Positions 1 through 7,825 of a stretch of DNA of 8,833 nucleotides are shown here, piece after piece. Made by a program: the position numbers and the translations under genes. This DNA comes from Flavobacteriaceae bacterium. Lineage in GTDB: Bacteria; Bacteroidota; Bacteroidia; Flavobacteriales; Flavobacteriaceae. Within the stretch, counting starts at the first letter, position 1, and every line of letters begins with the position of its first letter. The notes below the pieces were generated by a model. It saw nothing but the letters and a program-made list of their open reading frames with translations, made no database searches and was not told the DNA's origin. The DNA lies in NCBI GenBank assembly GCA_029245825.1, contig JAQWON010000053.1, forward strand, positions 1 to 8,833, in the 5' to 3' direction.

Positions 1-2
1 GA

Positions 3-590
3 GAGATTTTTTCTGGTAAAAATAAAAAATTTTCCAAACCATATTCACCAGAAGTCTTAAGATTTTTTATACTTCAAGCACATTACAGAAGTATTCTAGA
101 TTTGAGTGAAAAGGCCCTTGCTGCCTCAGAAAAAGGATACAATAAACTAATTTCTGCTATACAAAAATTACCCAAGATCAGACCCAGTAAAGAAAAAGGT
201 GATTTTAATGAAAAAGATTGGGTTAAAAGATCTTATGATTCAATGAATGATGACTTCAATAGTCCTATTTTAATTTCTGAGCTCTTTAATGCTGTGAAAT
301 TTATAAACTCTGTAATTAATAAAAAGCAAAAGATGAATATATCTCAGTGGTCTGTTTTAACCAAAATGATGCCAGTTTTTTTTAATGATTTACTTGGCAT
401 TAAAACATTAAAAAAACAAACAGCAGGTGTAGATTCAAAACTAATCAAAACTATAGAATTATTAATTGAGGTCAGAAATAGAGCAAGAAAAAATAAAGAT
501 TTTGAATATTCAGATGAAATAAGAAACAAATTATTTGAAATTGGCATATCTTTAAGTGATGATGATAAAACAACCTATTCAATTGAATAA
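3..590 (+). CDS. cysS: Cysteinyl-tRNA synthetase, C-terminal part (5' end outside the window)
   Basis: This is the 3' end of the gene for cysteinyl-tRNA synthetase, the cytoplasmic class I enzyme that charges tRNA-Cys with cysteine. The frame is open from the left edge, and 195 codons are visible before a TAA stop. Visible residues 20-30 read RFFILQAHYRS, a family signature just after the catalytic core. A DDFNSP motif at 83-88 marks the DALR-type anticodon-binding helical domain, and the RARKNKDFEYSDEIR segment near 160-174 is the usual C-terminal helix that precedes a short tail. The HIGH and KMSKS motifs and the zinc ligands would lie upstream and cannot be checked. The family is about 490 residues long, so roughly 60% is missing. 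yidD begins one base after the stop, which suggests co-transcription. Start codons inside this segment are internal and not true starts. Identification is secure. Confidence 0.95.
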   Translation, partial: EIFSGKNKKFSKPYSPEVLRFFILQAHYRSILDLSEKALAASEKGYNKLISAIQKLPKIRPSKEKGDFNEKDWVKRSYDSMNDDFNSPILISELFNAVKFINSVINKKQKMNISQWSVLTKMMPVFFNDLLGIKTLKKQTAGVDSKLIKTIELLIEVRNRARKNKDFEYSDEIRNKLFEIGISLSDDDKTTYSIE

Positions 591-591
591 A

Positions 592-816
592 ATGTTAAAA
601 AATATTTCTATTTTTCCATTTCTTTTCTTAATTAGAATTTATCAAAGCTTAATTTCTCCTCTTTTGGGGCCATCTTGTAGATTCACCCCAACTTGTTCTC
701 AATATGCAAAAGAAGCATTAAAAAAGCATGGATTATTCAAGGGACTTTATCTCACTTTAAATAGATTGTCCAGTTGTCACCCTTGGGCTAAAAGTGGGCA
801 TGACCCAGTCCCTTAA
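592..816 (+). CDS. yidD: Membrane protein insertion efficiency factor YidD
   Basis: This is a 74-residue protein of the YidD (DUF37) family, a small inner-face membrane-associated protein thought to assist YidC-dependent insertion of membrane proteins. A hydrophobic, probably amphipathic N-terminal stretch (about 5-25) is followed by the family signature CRFTPTCSQYA at 29-39. Next come EAL and KKHGLFKG (41-50), a third conserved cysteine at 62, and the terminal GHDPVP motif at 69-74. Family members are usually 70-85 residues long, so it looks complete. I chose the ATG at 592, one base after the cysS stop. An upstream in-frame ATG at 556 would add 12 residues unlike the family and overlap cysS by 35 bases. 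In many bacteria yidD sits beside rnpA and yidC; here it lies between cysS and lgt, still near membrane-biogenesis genes. It was probably transcribed from a cysS promoter outside the window. Confidence 0.95.
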   Translation: MLKNISIFPFLFLIRIYQSLISPLLGPSCRFTPTCSQYAKEALKKHGLFKGLYLTLNRLSSCHPWAKSGHDPVP

Positions 817-829
817 TTAATTATTAATA

Positions 830-1717
830 ATGTTTAATTATTATAAAATGATTGCAATGAAATTTAATTGGTCACCCAGTGAAACTTTATTTGAGATTGG
901 AGGCTTCGGAATTCATATTTACAGTCTAATGTTTGTAATTGATTTCCTATTAGGATACAGAATTTGTAAAAAAATATTCCTAACTGAAGGAATCAATCAA
1001 AAATATTTAGAGCCATTATTTATGTTCATGGTAATTTCAACACTTCTTGGTGCTAGACTTGGTGATGTAATTTTTTACAGTTGGGATTATTACCAAAATC
1101 ATCTAATTGAAATTCTTTTGCCAATTCGAGAAAATCCTAATAAAGATATAATGTTCGGAATAGTAAAAGGTTACGAATTTATTGGTTTTCGTGGTCTTGC
1201 TAGTCATGGAGCATCTATTGGTATAATTTTAGGACTTTTTCTTTTTCAAAAGAAATTTAAAATCAAATCTCTTTTTTGTCTTTTAGACAGACTGACTATT
1301 CCTATAAGTTTAGGTGCTTTTTTTGTCAGAATTGGAAATTTTTTTAACTCTGAAATTGTAGGTAAGTATACTGGCTCAAATTTTGGAGTTGTATTTGAAA
1401 ATAGAGGTGAAATTTTACCTAGACATCCTGCGCAGTTATATGAAGCAATAGGTTACATGTTTCTTTTTATTCTCCTAAGAAAACTATACAAAACAAATCT
1501 CAGAGAGAAAGAGGGAATCTTTTTAGGAGTTTTCTTTTTAGTTCTTTTCGGAGTTAGATTTTTAGTTGAATTTGTCAAAGAAAGTCAAGGAGGAATCGAA
1601 GAATTTATGCCAAATTTATCAACTGGTCAATGGTTAAGTATACCCTTTATCTTCCTAGGCATAATTATTATTATTTTAAGATATAGAAAGAAGAAATTAA
1701 GTTCAGATAAAAATTAA
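830..1717 (+). CDS. lgt: Phosphatidylglycerol--prolipoprotein diacylglyceryl transferase
   Basis: Lgt transfers diacylglycerol from phosphatidylglycerol to the lipobox cysteine of preprolipoproteins in the cytoplasmic membrane, the first step of lipoprotein maturation. The 295-residue product is polytopic, as expected for a family with seven membrane segments. Recognisable motifs are ARLGDVIFY (75-83), the loop RGLASHGASIG with the conserved His-Gly at 126-127, and RIGNFFNSEIVG at 167-178, whose first Arg matches the essential Arg143 of E. coli Lgt. RHPAQLYE (198-205), VRFLVEF (242-248, holding the second key Arg) and STGQWLSIP near the C terminus follow. Length is close to the E. coli enzyme (291). 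The start is uncertain: ATG at 830, 848 and 857 are all in frame, none has a Shine-Dalgarno sequence, and homologues I know begin close to the FNWSPSETLF segment, which fits 848 or 857 equally well. It lies 13 bases after yidD, so probably in the same operon, and converges on secDF. Confidence 0.95.
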   Translation: MFNYYKMIAMKFNWSPSETLFEIGGFGIHIYSLMFVIDFLLGYRICKKIFLTEGINQKYLEPLFMFMVISTLLGARLGDVIFYSWDYYQNHLIEILLPIRENPNKDIMFGIVKGYEFIGFRGLASHGASIGIILGLFLFQKKFKIKSLFCLLDRLTIPISLGAFFVRIGNFFNSEIVGKYTGSNFGVVFENRGEILPRHPAQLYEAIGYMFLFILLRKLYKTNLREKEGIFLGVFFLVLFGVRFLVEFVKESQGGIEEFMPNLSTGQWLSIPFIFLGIIIIILRYRKKKLSSDKN

Positions 1718-1721
1718 GAAG

Positions 1722-4658
1722 TTAAATTGTTTTGGATCTTTCTTTGTGAAAATCATACATAACTGGAGTTGCTATAAAAACAGATGAATAGGTACCTATT
1801 ATAACACCTATAATCAAAGCAAACATAAAACCTCTAATTGATTCACCTCCAAAAATAAAAATTGTTAATAGTACAATTAAAGTTGTAAGAGAAGTATTTA
1901 ACGTTCTGCTTAAAGTGCTATTTAATGCAGAATCAATTGTTTGATCAAATTCCCATTTAGAATGATCTCCGACAAACTCTCTAATCCTATCAAATACAAC
2001 AACTGTATCATTAAGTGAATATCCAATAACTGTAAGAATTGCAGCAATAAAAGCTTGATCAATTTCCATATTGAAAGGCATAATTTTATATGTCAAAGAG
2101 AAAATTCCTAAAACTATCAGAACATCATGAAATACAGCAGTAACTGCCCCTAGTGAAAACTGCCATTTACGAAATCTTAAAAGAATATAAAGAAAAACAA
2201 CAATTAAAGATCCTATTATTGCCAAAAAGGAATTGTTCTTTATATCATCTGCTATTGTAGGTCCTACTTTAATTGAAGACATGATCCCTACCTGTTTGTC
2301 ATCTGACCCACTTATAAATTCATCGTACGTAATATTTTCCGGAAGATAATTTTTAAGTGAGTTAAATAATCCTTTCTGGATTTCATTGTCAATTTCTAGG
2401 CCTTCTTCATCAATTTTATATTTTGTAGTTATTTTAATTTGGTTTTCATCTCCAAAAGTTTTTGCTTGGGAACTACCTAGAGATTGAAAAACGCTTTGTT
2501 GAATATTGGTCGGATTAACAACTTGATTAAATCTTACTATATATGATCTTCCACCAACAAAATCAACTCCTTGATTTAAGCCTTGAAAAAATAGGGATAC
2601 TAAGCTAATAGAAATTAAAGCACCTGAAATCAGGTATGATAACTTACGCTTTTGAAGAAACCTAATTTTTATATTTTGAAAAAGTGAATGAGTTAATTTA
2701 GTTGAAAATGCAACTTTTTTACCCTTTTCATTTCTGGCATCTAAAAACATTCGAGTTATAAAAATTGCTGTAAATAATGAGGTTATAATACCTATTAAAA
2801 GAGTGGTGGCAAAACCTTTAATTGGTCCAGTTCCAAAAACAAAAAGAATTAGTGCTGTTAATCCCGTTGTAATATTAGCATCTAAAATTGATGAAAGTGC
2901 ATTATTAAATCCGTCTGCTATTGCTTTTCTAACCCCCTTGCCCTTTTTCATTTCTTCTCTTATCCTTTCAAAAATTAGAACATTCGCGTCAACAGAGATA
3001 CCAATTGTTAAGACAATACCAGCAATTCCTGGTAGCGTCAGAACTGCTCCCAAACCAGCAAGGATTCCAAAAATAAGAAGCAGGTTCAATATTAATGCAA
3101 AATCAGCAAAGATTCCAGATGACCCATAATAAAAAATCATCCATATCAAAACTAGAATCAGAGCGATGATAAAAGAATATAATCCACTTTCAATGGCTTC
3201 TCTACCAAGAGATGGACCAACTATTTCTGACTGAATAATTTCTGCAGATGCGGGAAGCTTACCTGCCCTGAGGACATTGGCTAAATCTATTGATTCATTT
3301 AATGAAAAATCTCCAGTAATTTCAGATCGACCACCCGAAATAGCTCCATTAGAAACTCCTGGAGCAGAATAAACTATATCATCTAAAACAATTGCAATAT
3401 TTGTAGCTTCTTTAAATGCTTTTCCAGTCATATTTTCCCATGTCCTTGCTCCTTTTGTGTTCATTTGCATCGAAACAGCAGGATTTCCAAGAGCATCATA
3501 TGTTTGTAAAGCATCAACAACTACTCCTCCGCTAAGTGGTGGTAAATTTTCTCTATTCGAACTTAGTGCATAAAGCCCTACTGTATTTGTTTCTTCATCT
3601 TGCTTACCCCATATAAAGCGAATATATCTATATTGCCTAGGTAACAATTTTCTGACTTCAGGATTATCTAAATAACCAATTACTTTTTCTTTATCTTTAA
3701 TTGAAAAGTTTGCTATCACAGGTCCTCCTTCAAAACCATAACCTTTAACTAAATCAAGAATAGGACTGGATGAGATAATTGTAGAATCTTGAGCTTCAAC
3801 ATCTGCTAAAAGATCATCAATTGAAGTTTCTTTTAAATCTTCTTGTTCTTTGCTCTGAACAGATCTAAGATATTCATCCGCTTTAACTAAAAAACCTATT
3901 AGTTCAACATTTTTAAATGTTTCCCAAAATTCTAATTGAGCAGTACTTTGAAGTAAGTTTTTAATTCTTTCGACATCCTTAGCTCCTGGTAGTTCCACAA
4001 GTATCCTTCCAGAATTCCCTAATCTTTGGATATTTGGTTGAGTTACTCCAAACTTATCAATTCTTTTTCGTAAAACTTCAAATGCTGAGACAATTGACTC
4101 ATCAACTTTCTTAGCCAAAATAGATTTGACTTCTTCATTCTGCATTTCAAAATTAATTTCATCACTTAAAGTTCTGTTAGCAAAAATAGACGGTGAAGCT
4201 AATTTTAAATTATCTGATAATGATTCAAATGCAAGAAAAAAAGATTCAATGTAAGGGTCATTAGTTTGTTTTTGTAGCTCATCAGCATTTTCTAATGCTT
4301 GATTAAAGGAAGGATCCTTAGAATTTTCAGAAAGACCTTTTAAAACATCTTTGACAGATATTTGAAGAATTACATTAATGCCTCCCTCAAGATCAAGACC
4401 TCTATTTAACTCTTTTGTTTTTGCATCATCATATGATGTGAAAAAAGATATTGGAATTTGCCCTATGGAATCAAGATAATTAATTTTTGCAATTTCTCTT
4501 AATTCTATATAATCAGGACTATCCTCTGAAATTAAATTGGTCGCATATTCTGTAGCTTTATTCTCTTGGTAGGAGGATATAAAAGTAAATGAAAGTTGAT
4601 AAACACTAACAAAACAAAAAAGAATTGCGAATGTTCTAACCAAGGAATTATTCTGCAT
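1722..4658 (-). CDS. secDF: Fused protein translocase subunit SecDF
   Basis: SecDF is an accessory membrane subunit of the Sec translocon that uses the proton gradient to help pull proteins out on the periplasmic side. This 978-residue protein is a natural SecD-SecF fusion, the form normal in Bacteroidota. The SecD half has an N-terminal membrane helix (about 8-27), the GLDLEGGINV motif at 87-96, a large periplasmic domain (about 100-480), and five membrane helices between 487 and 640. These include SVDANVLIFERIRE (555-568), whose Asp557 appears to match the proton-path aspartate of Thermus SecDF. The SecF half starts with a helix at about 672-692, then GVDFVGGR (697-704), a smaller periplasmic domain, and five helices from 810 on, including GYSLNDTVVVFDRIRE (879-894). 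An acidic, low-similarity stretch at about 258-300 looks like a lineage-specific insert in the periplasmic domain. The start is supported by a well-placed promoter. No frame damage is seen. Confidence 0.97.
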   Translation of the reverse strand: MQNNSLVRTFAILFCFVSVYQLSFTFISSYQENKATEYATNLISEDSPDYIELREIAKINYLDSIGQIPISFFTSYDDAKTKELNRGLDLEGGINVILQISVKDVLKGLSENSKDPSFNQALENADELQKQTNDPYIESFFLAFESLSDNLKLASPSIFANRTLSDEINFEMQNEEVKSILAKKVDESIVSAFEVLRKRIDKFGVTQPNIQRLGNSGRILVELPGAKDVERIKNLLQSTAQLEFWETFKNVELIGFLVKADEYLRSVQSKEQEDLKETSIDDLLADVEAQDSTIISSSPILDLVKGYGFEGGPVIANFSIKDKEKVIGYLDNPEVRKLLPRQYRYIRFIWGKQDEETNTVGLYALSSNRENLPPLSGGVVVDALQTYDALGNPAVSMQMNTKGARTWENMTGKAFKEATNIAIVLDDIVYSAPGVSNGAISGGRSEITGDFSLNESIDLANVLRAGKLPASAEIIQSEIVGPSLGREAIESGLYSFIIALILVLIWMIFYYGSSGIFADFALILNLLLIFGILAGLGAVLTLPGIAGIVLTIGISVDANVLIFERIREEMKKGKGVRKAIADGFNNALSSILDANITTGLTALILFVFGTGPIKGFATTLLIGIITSLFTAIFITRMFLDARNEKGKKVAFSTKLTHSLFQNIKIRFLQKRKLSYLISGALISISLVSLFFQGLNQGVDFVGGRSYIVRFNQVVNPTNIQQSVFQSLGSSQAKTFGDENQIKITTKYKIDEEGLEIDNEIQKGLFNSLKNYLPENITYDEFISGSDDKQVGIMSSIKVGPTIADDIKNNSFLAIIGSLIVVFLYILLRFRKWQFSLGAVTAVFHDVLIVLGIFSLTYKIMPFNMEIDQAFIAAILTVIGYSLNDTVVVFDRIREFVGDHSKWEFDQTIDSALNSTLSRTLNTSLTTLIVLLTIFIFGGESIRGFMFALIIGVIIGTYSSVFIATPVMYDFHKERSKTI

Positions 4659-4685
4659 TTTATTTATTTATAAAAATCAAGCCAG

Positions 4686-4716
4686 CAAATATAAAGCTTA
4701 AGAAAATATTTAACAA
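4686..4716 (-). promoter_or_regulatory. Probable sigma-A (Bacteroidota-type) promoter of secDF
   Basis: On the minus strand, TATATTTG at 4693-4686 is an exact match to the Bacteroidota minus-7 consensus TAnnTTTG. A TTG at 4716-4714 lies 20 bases upstream and fits the minus-33 element. Transcription would start near 4681, giving a leader of roughly 20 bases before the secDF ATG at 4658. This would let secDF be expressed independently of the damaged mdh gene upstream, whose nonsense codon could otherwise cause polarity. The consensus is established; its use here is inferred from position. It is the best of the three promoters proposed in this window because both elements are present. Confidence 0.65.
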
Positions 4717-4752
4717 CTTATATAAAATATATTAAAATAAATAAAGCACTAA

Positions 4753-5682
4753 TTATATATCCTTTAAAGCATCATTCATACTTCGAACTGAAGCAGAACT
4801 ATTTTGAAACTTTTTTATCTCATCAGGATTAAGTTTTAAATCTAAAATACTTTCAACACCATTTTTACTAATAATACAAGGCACTCCCATACAAATATCT
4901 TTTTGATCATACTCGCCTTCGAGTAAAACTGAACAAGGAATAAGCAAATGTCGATTATTTAAAATACTATCTACTAGATAAGAAACTGAGGCGCCAGGAG
5001 CATACCAAGCTGACGTTCCAAGTAGTTTAGTTAATGTTGCACCACCAACCATTGTATCTGATGAAATTTTATCTAATTCTTTTTCAGAGAGAAAATGTGA
5101 AACTGGGATGCCATTGTAAGTGGCCAATCTTGTCAATGGAATCATGGTAGTATCTCCATGACCTCCAATTACCATGCCTTCAATTTGATTAGCAGGTTTA
5201 TTTAAAGCAATTGACAAATATGTCTTAAATCTTGAACTGTCTAATGCGCCGCCCATTCCTATAACTTTATTTTTAGAAAGCTTTGAAAGTTTTAGAGTTA
5301 AATAAGTCATCGTGTCCATGGGATTTGAAACCATAACAATAATTGCATTTGGGGAATTTGTTAAAACACCTGATACTACAGATTCAACAATTCCAACATT
5401 AATTCCGATGAGTTCCTCCCTTGTCATGCCTGGTTTTCAAGGAACTCCAGATGTAATGACTACAACATCACTATTTGAAGTAGCTTTATAATCATTTGTT
5501 ACTCCTAAAATTCTGGAATTAAATCCTAATGTTGTAGATGTTTGCATCAAGTCTAATGCTTTTCCCTCAGCAAGACCTTTTTTGATGTCCAAAAGAACAA
5601 TATCACTGGCAATAGACTTGATAGCGATATATTCAACACATGAACTACCCACATTTCCAGCACCAATGACAGTTACTTTCAT
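4753..5682 (-). pseudogene. mdh: Malate dehydrogenase interrupted by one in-frame TGA codon
   Basis: This is an NAD-dependent malate dehydrogenase of the LDH-like type, which interconverts malate and oxaloacetate in the TCA cycle. The full frame has 309 codons, normal for the family, and is continuous except for TGA as codon 82. Before it lie the Rossmann motif GAGNVG (7-12), Asp32 for the NAD ribose, and VVVITSGVP (73-81). After it come KPGMTREEL (83-91, Arg88 matching E. coli Arg87), VSNPMD with Asn120, LDSSR with Asp148 and Arg151, and GGHGDT with the catalytic His175. The C terminus (SVRSMNDALKDI) is intact. The lost residue is the conserved arginine matching E. coli Arg81, which binds a malate carboxylate and sets MDH versus LDH specificity. 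As written the gene gives an 81-residue N-terminal stub; a 224-residue fragment could start at ATG 5427. There is no frameshift and no other lesion, so the break is very recent or an error in the sequence. Calling it a pseudogene is therefore provisional. Confidence 0.85.
5437..5439 (-). other. In-frame TGA replacing the conserved substrate-binding Arg codon of mdh
   Basis: On the coding strand the context reads GTT CCT TGA AAA CCA GGC ATG, where the family reads P-R-K-P-G-M. A single change at 5439 turns either AGA or CGA into TGA, so one substitution explains it. Both flanks stay in the same frame, so this is not a frameshift. Confidence 0.95.
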
Positions 5683-5699
5683 TTAATTTATTTATCAGA

Positions 5700-5707
5700 C
5701 AAATTTA
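5700..5707 (-). promoter_or_regulatory. Possible promoter minus-7 element for mdh
   Basis: TAAATTTG on the minus strand (5707-5700) matches TAnnTTTG exactly and ends 17 bases before the mdh ATG at 5682, in the 56-base gap after gyrB. I see no clear TTG at the expected minus-33 distance, so the match is half a promoter. mdh may also be read through from gyrB, since no terminator hairpin is visible in the gap. Confidence 0.45.
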
Positions 5708-5738
5708 AAAAGAATTTTTGCACATAGAGTTATAAAAT

Positions 5739-7679
5739 TTATGCGTCAATGTTCGCATAAATTGCATTTTTCTCAATAAAATCTCTTCTAAGTGGAACTT
5801 CATCACCCATAAGCATTGAAAAAACATCATCAGCTTCTCTCAATGAATTAATATCTATTCTTTTTAGAGTTCTTTTATCTGGGTTCATTGTTGTTTCCCA
5901 TAATTGTTCAGCATTCATTTCACCTAATCCCTTATATCTTTGAATATTAGACCCAGTACCATTTTCTTTCATCAATTTATCTCTTTCTTCGTCTGACCAA
6001 GCATAATCTTTTTTATTTCCTTTTTTAACAAGGTATAATGGGGGTGTTGCAATATAAACATAGCCTGAATCTATCAATTCTCTCATGTAGCGGAAGAAAA
6101 ATGTTAATATAAGTGTTGAAATATGACTTCCGTCAACATCAGCATCGCACATAATAACTATCTTGTGATATCTTAACTTTTCTAAATTCAAAGCTCTGCT
6201 ATCTTCTTCTGTACCAATAGAAACTCCTAATGCTGTATATATATTTCTAATCTCTTCATTCTCAAAAACCCTATGTTGCATAGCTTTTTCAACGTTAAGT
6301 ATTTTACCTCTTAAAGGAAGTATTGCTTGAAACTTAGGATCTCTTCCCTGCTTTGCAGTACCTCCTGCCGAATCCCCCTCAACAAGAAAAACCTCACATA
6401 ATTGAGGATCTTGCTCAGAACAATCAGCTAATTTACCAGGTAAACCACCTCCACTCATAACTGTTTTTCTTTGAACCATTTCCCTAGCCTTTCTTGCAGC
6501 ATGTCTTGCTTGCGCAGCAAGTATTACTTTCTGAACAATAACTTTTGCGTCATTAGGGTGCTCTTCTAAATAATTTTCTAACATTTGAGAGACTGATTGG
6601 GAAACTGCAGAAGTAACTTCTCTATTTCCTAATTTAGTTTTAGTTTGTCCTTCAAACTGAGGTTCATTTACTTTAACAGAAACAATTGCTGTCAGTCCTT
6701 CTCTAAAATCATCTCCTGAAATTTCAAATTTAAGTTTATCAAGTAAACCTGAAGCATCTGCATATTTTTTTAGGGTTGTAGTTAATCCCCGTCTAAATCC
6801 AGAAAGATGAGTCCCTCCCTCATGTGTATTAATGTTATTTACGTAAGAATGGAGGTTTTCATTAAAAGAAGTATTATAAACCATAGCGACTTCAACAGGG
6901 ATTTCATTTTTATTAACTTCCATGTATATTACGTCAGCTATGATTGGTTCTCTGTTCCTGTCAAGAAATCTTACAAATTCTTTTAAACCTTCCTCTGAAT
7001 AAAATTTTTCACTTACGTATTCATCATTTGAGTCTTTATTTCGCTTATCAACAAGGATTATGGTTATACCCTTATTTAAATAAGCCAACTCCCGCATTCT
7101 TTGGGCTAAAGTTTCATAGTTATATTCTCTGCTCTCTTTGAAAATTTCATGATCGGGTTTAAAGGTCACAACGGTTCCTGTTTTCTCTGATTTGCCAATA
7201 GATGAAACAGGGCTATCAGGAACACCTCTTTGATATTTTTGTTCCCATATTTTGCCGTCTCTGTATACAGTTGCTGTTAAAGACTCAGAAAGAGCATTTA
7301 CACAAGAAACCCCAACCCCATGAAGGCCTCCAGAAACTTTATAAGAATCTTTATCAAACTTACCTCCTGCTCCAATCTTAGTCATAACAACCTCAAGGGC
7401 TGAAACACCTTCTTTCTTGTGCATACCTACTGGAATGCCTCTGCCATCATCTTCGGTGGTTACAGAATTATCTTCGTTGATTGTAACGGTTATATTATTA
7501 CAAAAACCAACAAGAGCCTCATCAATTGAATTATCAACAACCTCATTAACTAAATGATGGAGACCTCTCATCCCCACATCACCAATATACATAGATGGCC
7601 GCATGCGGACATGTTCCATTCCCTCTAGTGCCAGAATATTATCTTCAGAATATTGTGAATTGGTTATATTTTTTGCCAT
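5739..7679 (-). CDS. gyrB: DNA gyrase subunit B (ATPase subunit)
   Basis: GyrB is the ATP-hydrolysing subunit of DNA gyrase, which with GyrA introduces negative supercoils. Numbering is from the ATG at 7679 (646 residues). The GHKL ATPase domain shows EVVDNSIDEA with Glu46 and Asn50, EDDGRGIP (76-83) and GGLHGVG (117-123). The transducer domain follows, then the TOPRIM domain with EGDSAGG (434-440) and the metal-binding DADVDG run (512-517). QRYKGLGEMN (580-589) and the C-terminal NAIYANIDA close the protein. The length fits the short GyrB type that lacks the roughly 165-residue insert of E. coli (804 residues). The triad EGDSAGG, DADVDG and QRYKGLGEMN could also occur in ParE, but the overall pattern and the mdh-secDF neighbourhood favour GyrB. 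An in-frame ATG at 7733 would add 18 residues, but it lies upstream of the likely promoter (7717-7724), so the MAKN start is preferred. The gene is intact. Confidence 0.95.
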   Translation of the reverse strand: MAKNITNSQYSEDNILALEGMEHVRMRPSMYIGDVGMRGLHHLVNEVVDNSIDEALVGFCNNITVTINEDNSVTTEDDGRGIPVGMHKKEGVSALEVVMTKIGAGGKFDKDSYKVSGGLHGVGVSCVNALSESLTATVYRDGKIWEQKYQRGVPDSPVSSIGKSEKTGTVVTFKPDHEIFKESREYNYETLAQRMRELAYLNKGITIILVDKRNKDSNDEYVSEKFYSEEGLKEFVRFLDRNREPIIADVIYMEVNKNEIPVEVAMVYNTSFNENLHSYVNNINTHEGGTHLSGFRRGLTTTLKKYADASGLLDKLKFEISGDDFREGLTAIVSVKVNEPQFEGQTKTKLGNREVTSAVSQSVSQMLENYLEEHPNDAKVIVQKVILAAQARHAARKAREMVQRKTVMSGGGLPGKLADCSEQDPQLCEVFLVEGDSAGGTAKQGRDPKFQAILPLRGKILNVEKAMQHRVFENEEIRNIYTALGVSIGTEEDSRALNLEKLRYHKIVIMCDADVDGSHISTLILTFFFRYMRELIDSGYVYIATPPLYLVKKGNKKDYAWSDEERDKLMKENGTGSNIQRYKGLGEMNAEQLWETTMNPDKRTLKRIDINSLREADDVFSMLMGDEVPLRRDFIEKNAIYANIDA

Positions 7680-7716
7680 AAAATTTTTTGTGATTTTATA
7701 CTTTATTTGCTCTACA

Positions 7717-7724
7717 CAAATATA
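7717..7724 (-). promoter_or_regulatory. Probable promoter minus-7 element for gyrB
   Basis: TATATTTG on the minus strand (7724-7717) matches the Bacteroidota consensus TAnnTTTG exactly. Transcription starting a few bases further on would give a leader of about 30 bases to the ATG at 7679. It lies inside the 18-codon extension that would result from starting gyrB at 7733, so it argues against that start. No good TTG is visible at the minus-33 distance. The rest of the 146-base gap after asnB (7680-7825) holds no gene, and I see no convincing terminator in it. Confidence 0.5.
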
Positions 7725-7825
7725 GTCAATCAACTGCTCTTAAAGCCCTAAAAGCATTGAAGCCAAGATTAAGTTATCAACACAAAATGTGAAGAAAAAA
7801 TTGAATAATTTATTAGTTGAAATTT

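Noticed and set aside
556..591. yidD start at ATG 556 or the two following ATGs
   Set aside because: It would overlap cysS by 35 bases and add 12 residues unlike YidD proteins; ATG 592 gives a normal-length protein.
2803..3129. Open frames antisense to secDF, gyrB, asnB and cysS (for example 2803-3129 and 8106-8381 on the plus strand, 344-547 on the minus strand)
   Set aside because: They lie entirely inside well-supported genes on the opposite strand, resemble no protein family I know, and lack promoters or credible starts.
5437..5439. TGA read as tryptophan (genetic code 4)
   Set aside because: Tryptophans in all the other genes are TGG and none of those frames is broken by TGA, which would be expected under code 4 in an AT-rich genome. 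The family residue here is arginine, so tryptophan would not restore it.
5437..5439. TGA as selenocysteine
   Set aside because: The replaced residue is a conserved arginine rather than a cysteine, and I see no convincing SECIS-like hairpin directly downstream.
5428..5439. Frameshift between the two mdh pieces
   Set aside because: Both pieces are in the same frame and the family sequence continues directly (VP, stop, KPGM) without gap or insertion; it is a pure substitution.
7680..7733. gyrB start at ATG 7733 giving 18 extra residues
   Set aside because: The extra residues do not resemble GyrB N termini and contain the likely promoter element at 7717-7724.
7774..7782. DnaA-box-like TTATCAACA upstream of gyrB
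   Set aside because: It is a single site with one mismatch to TTATNCACA, with no clustered boxes or repeat-rich unwinding region; chance is a sufficient explanation.
7781..7791. Small inverted repeat CACAAAATGTG as terminator or operator
   Set aside because: The stem is only four pairs, does not extend, and on the asnB strand is not followed by a T-run.
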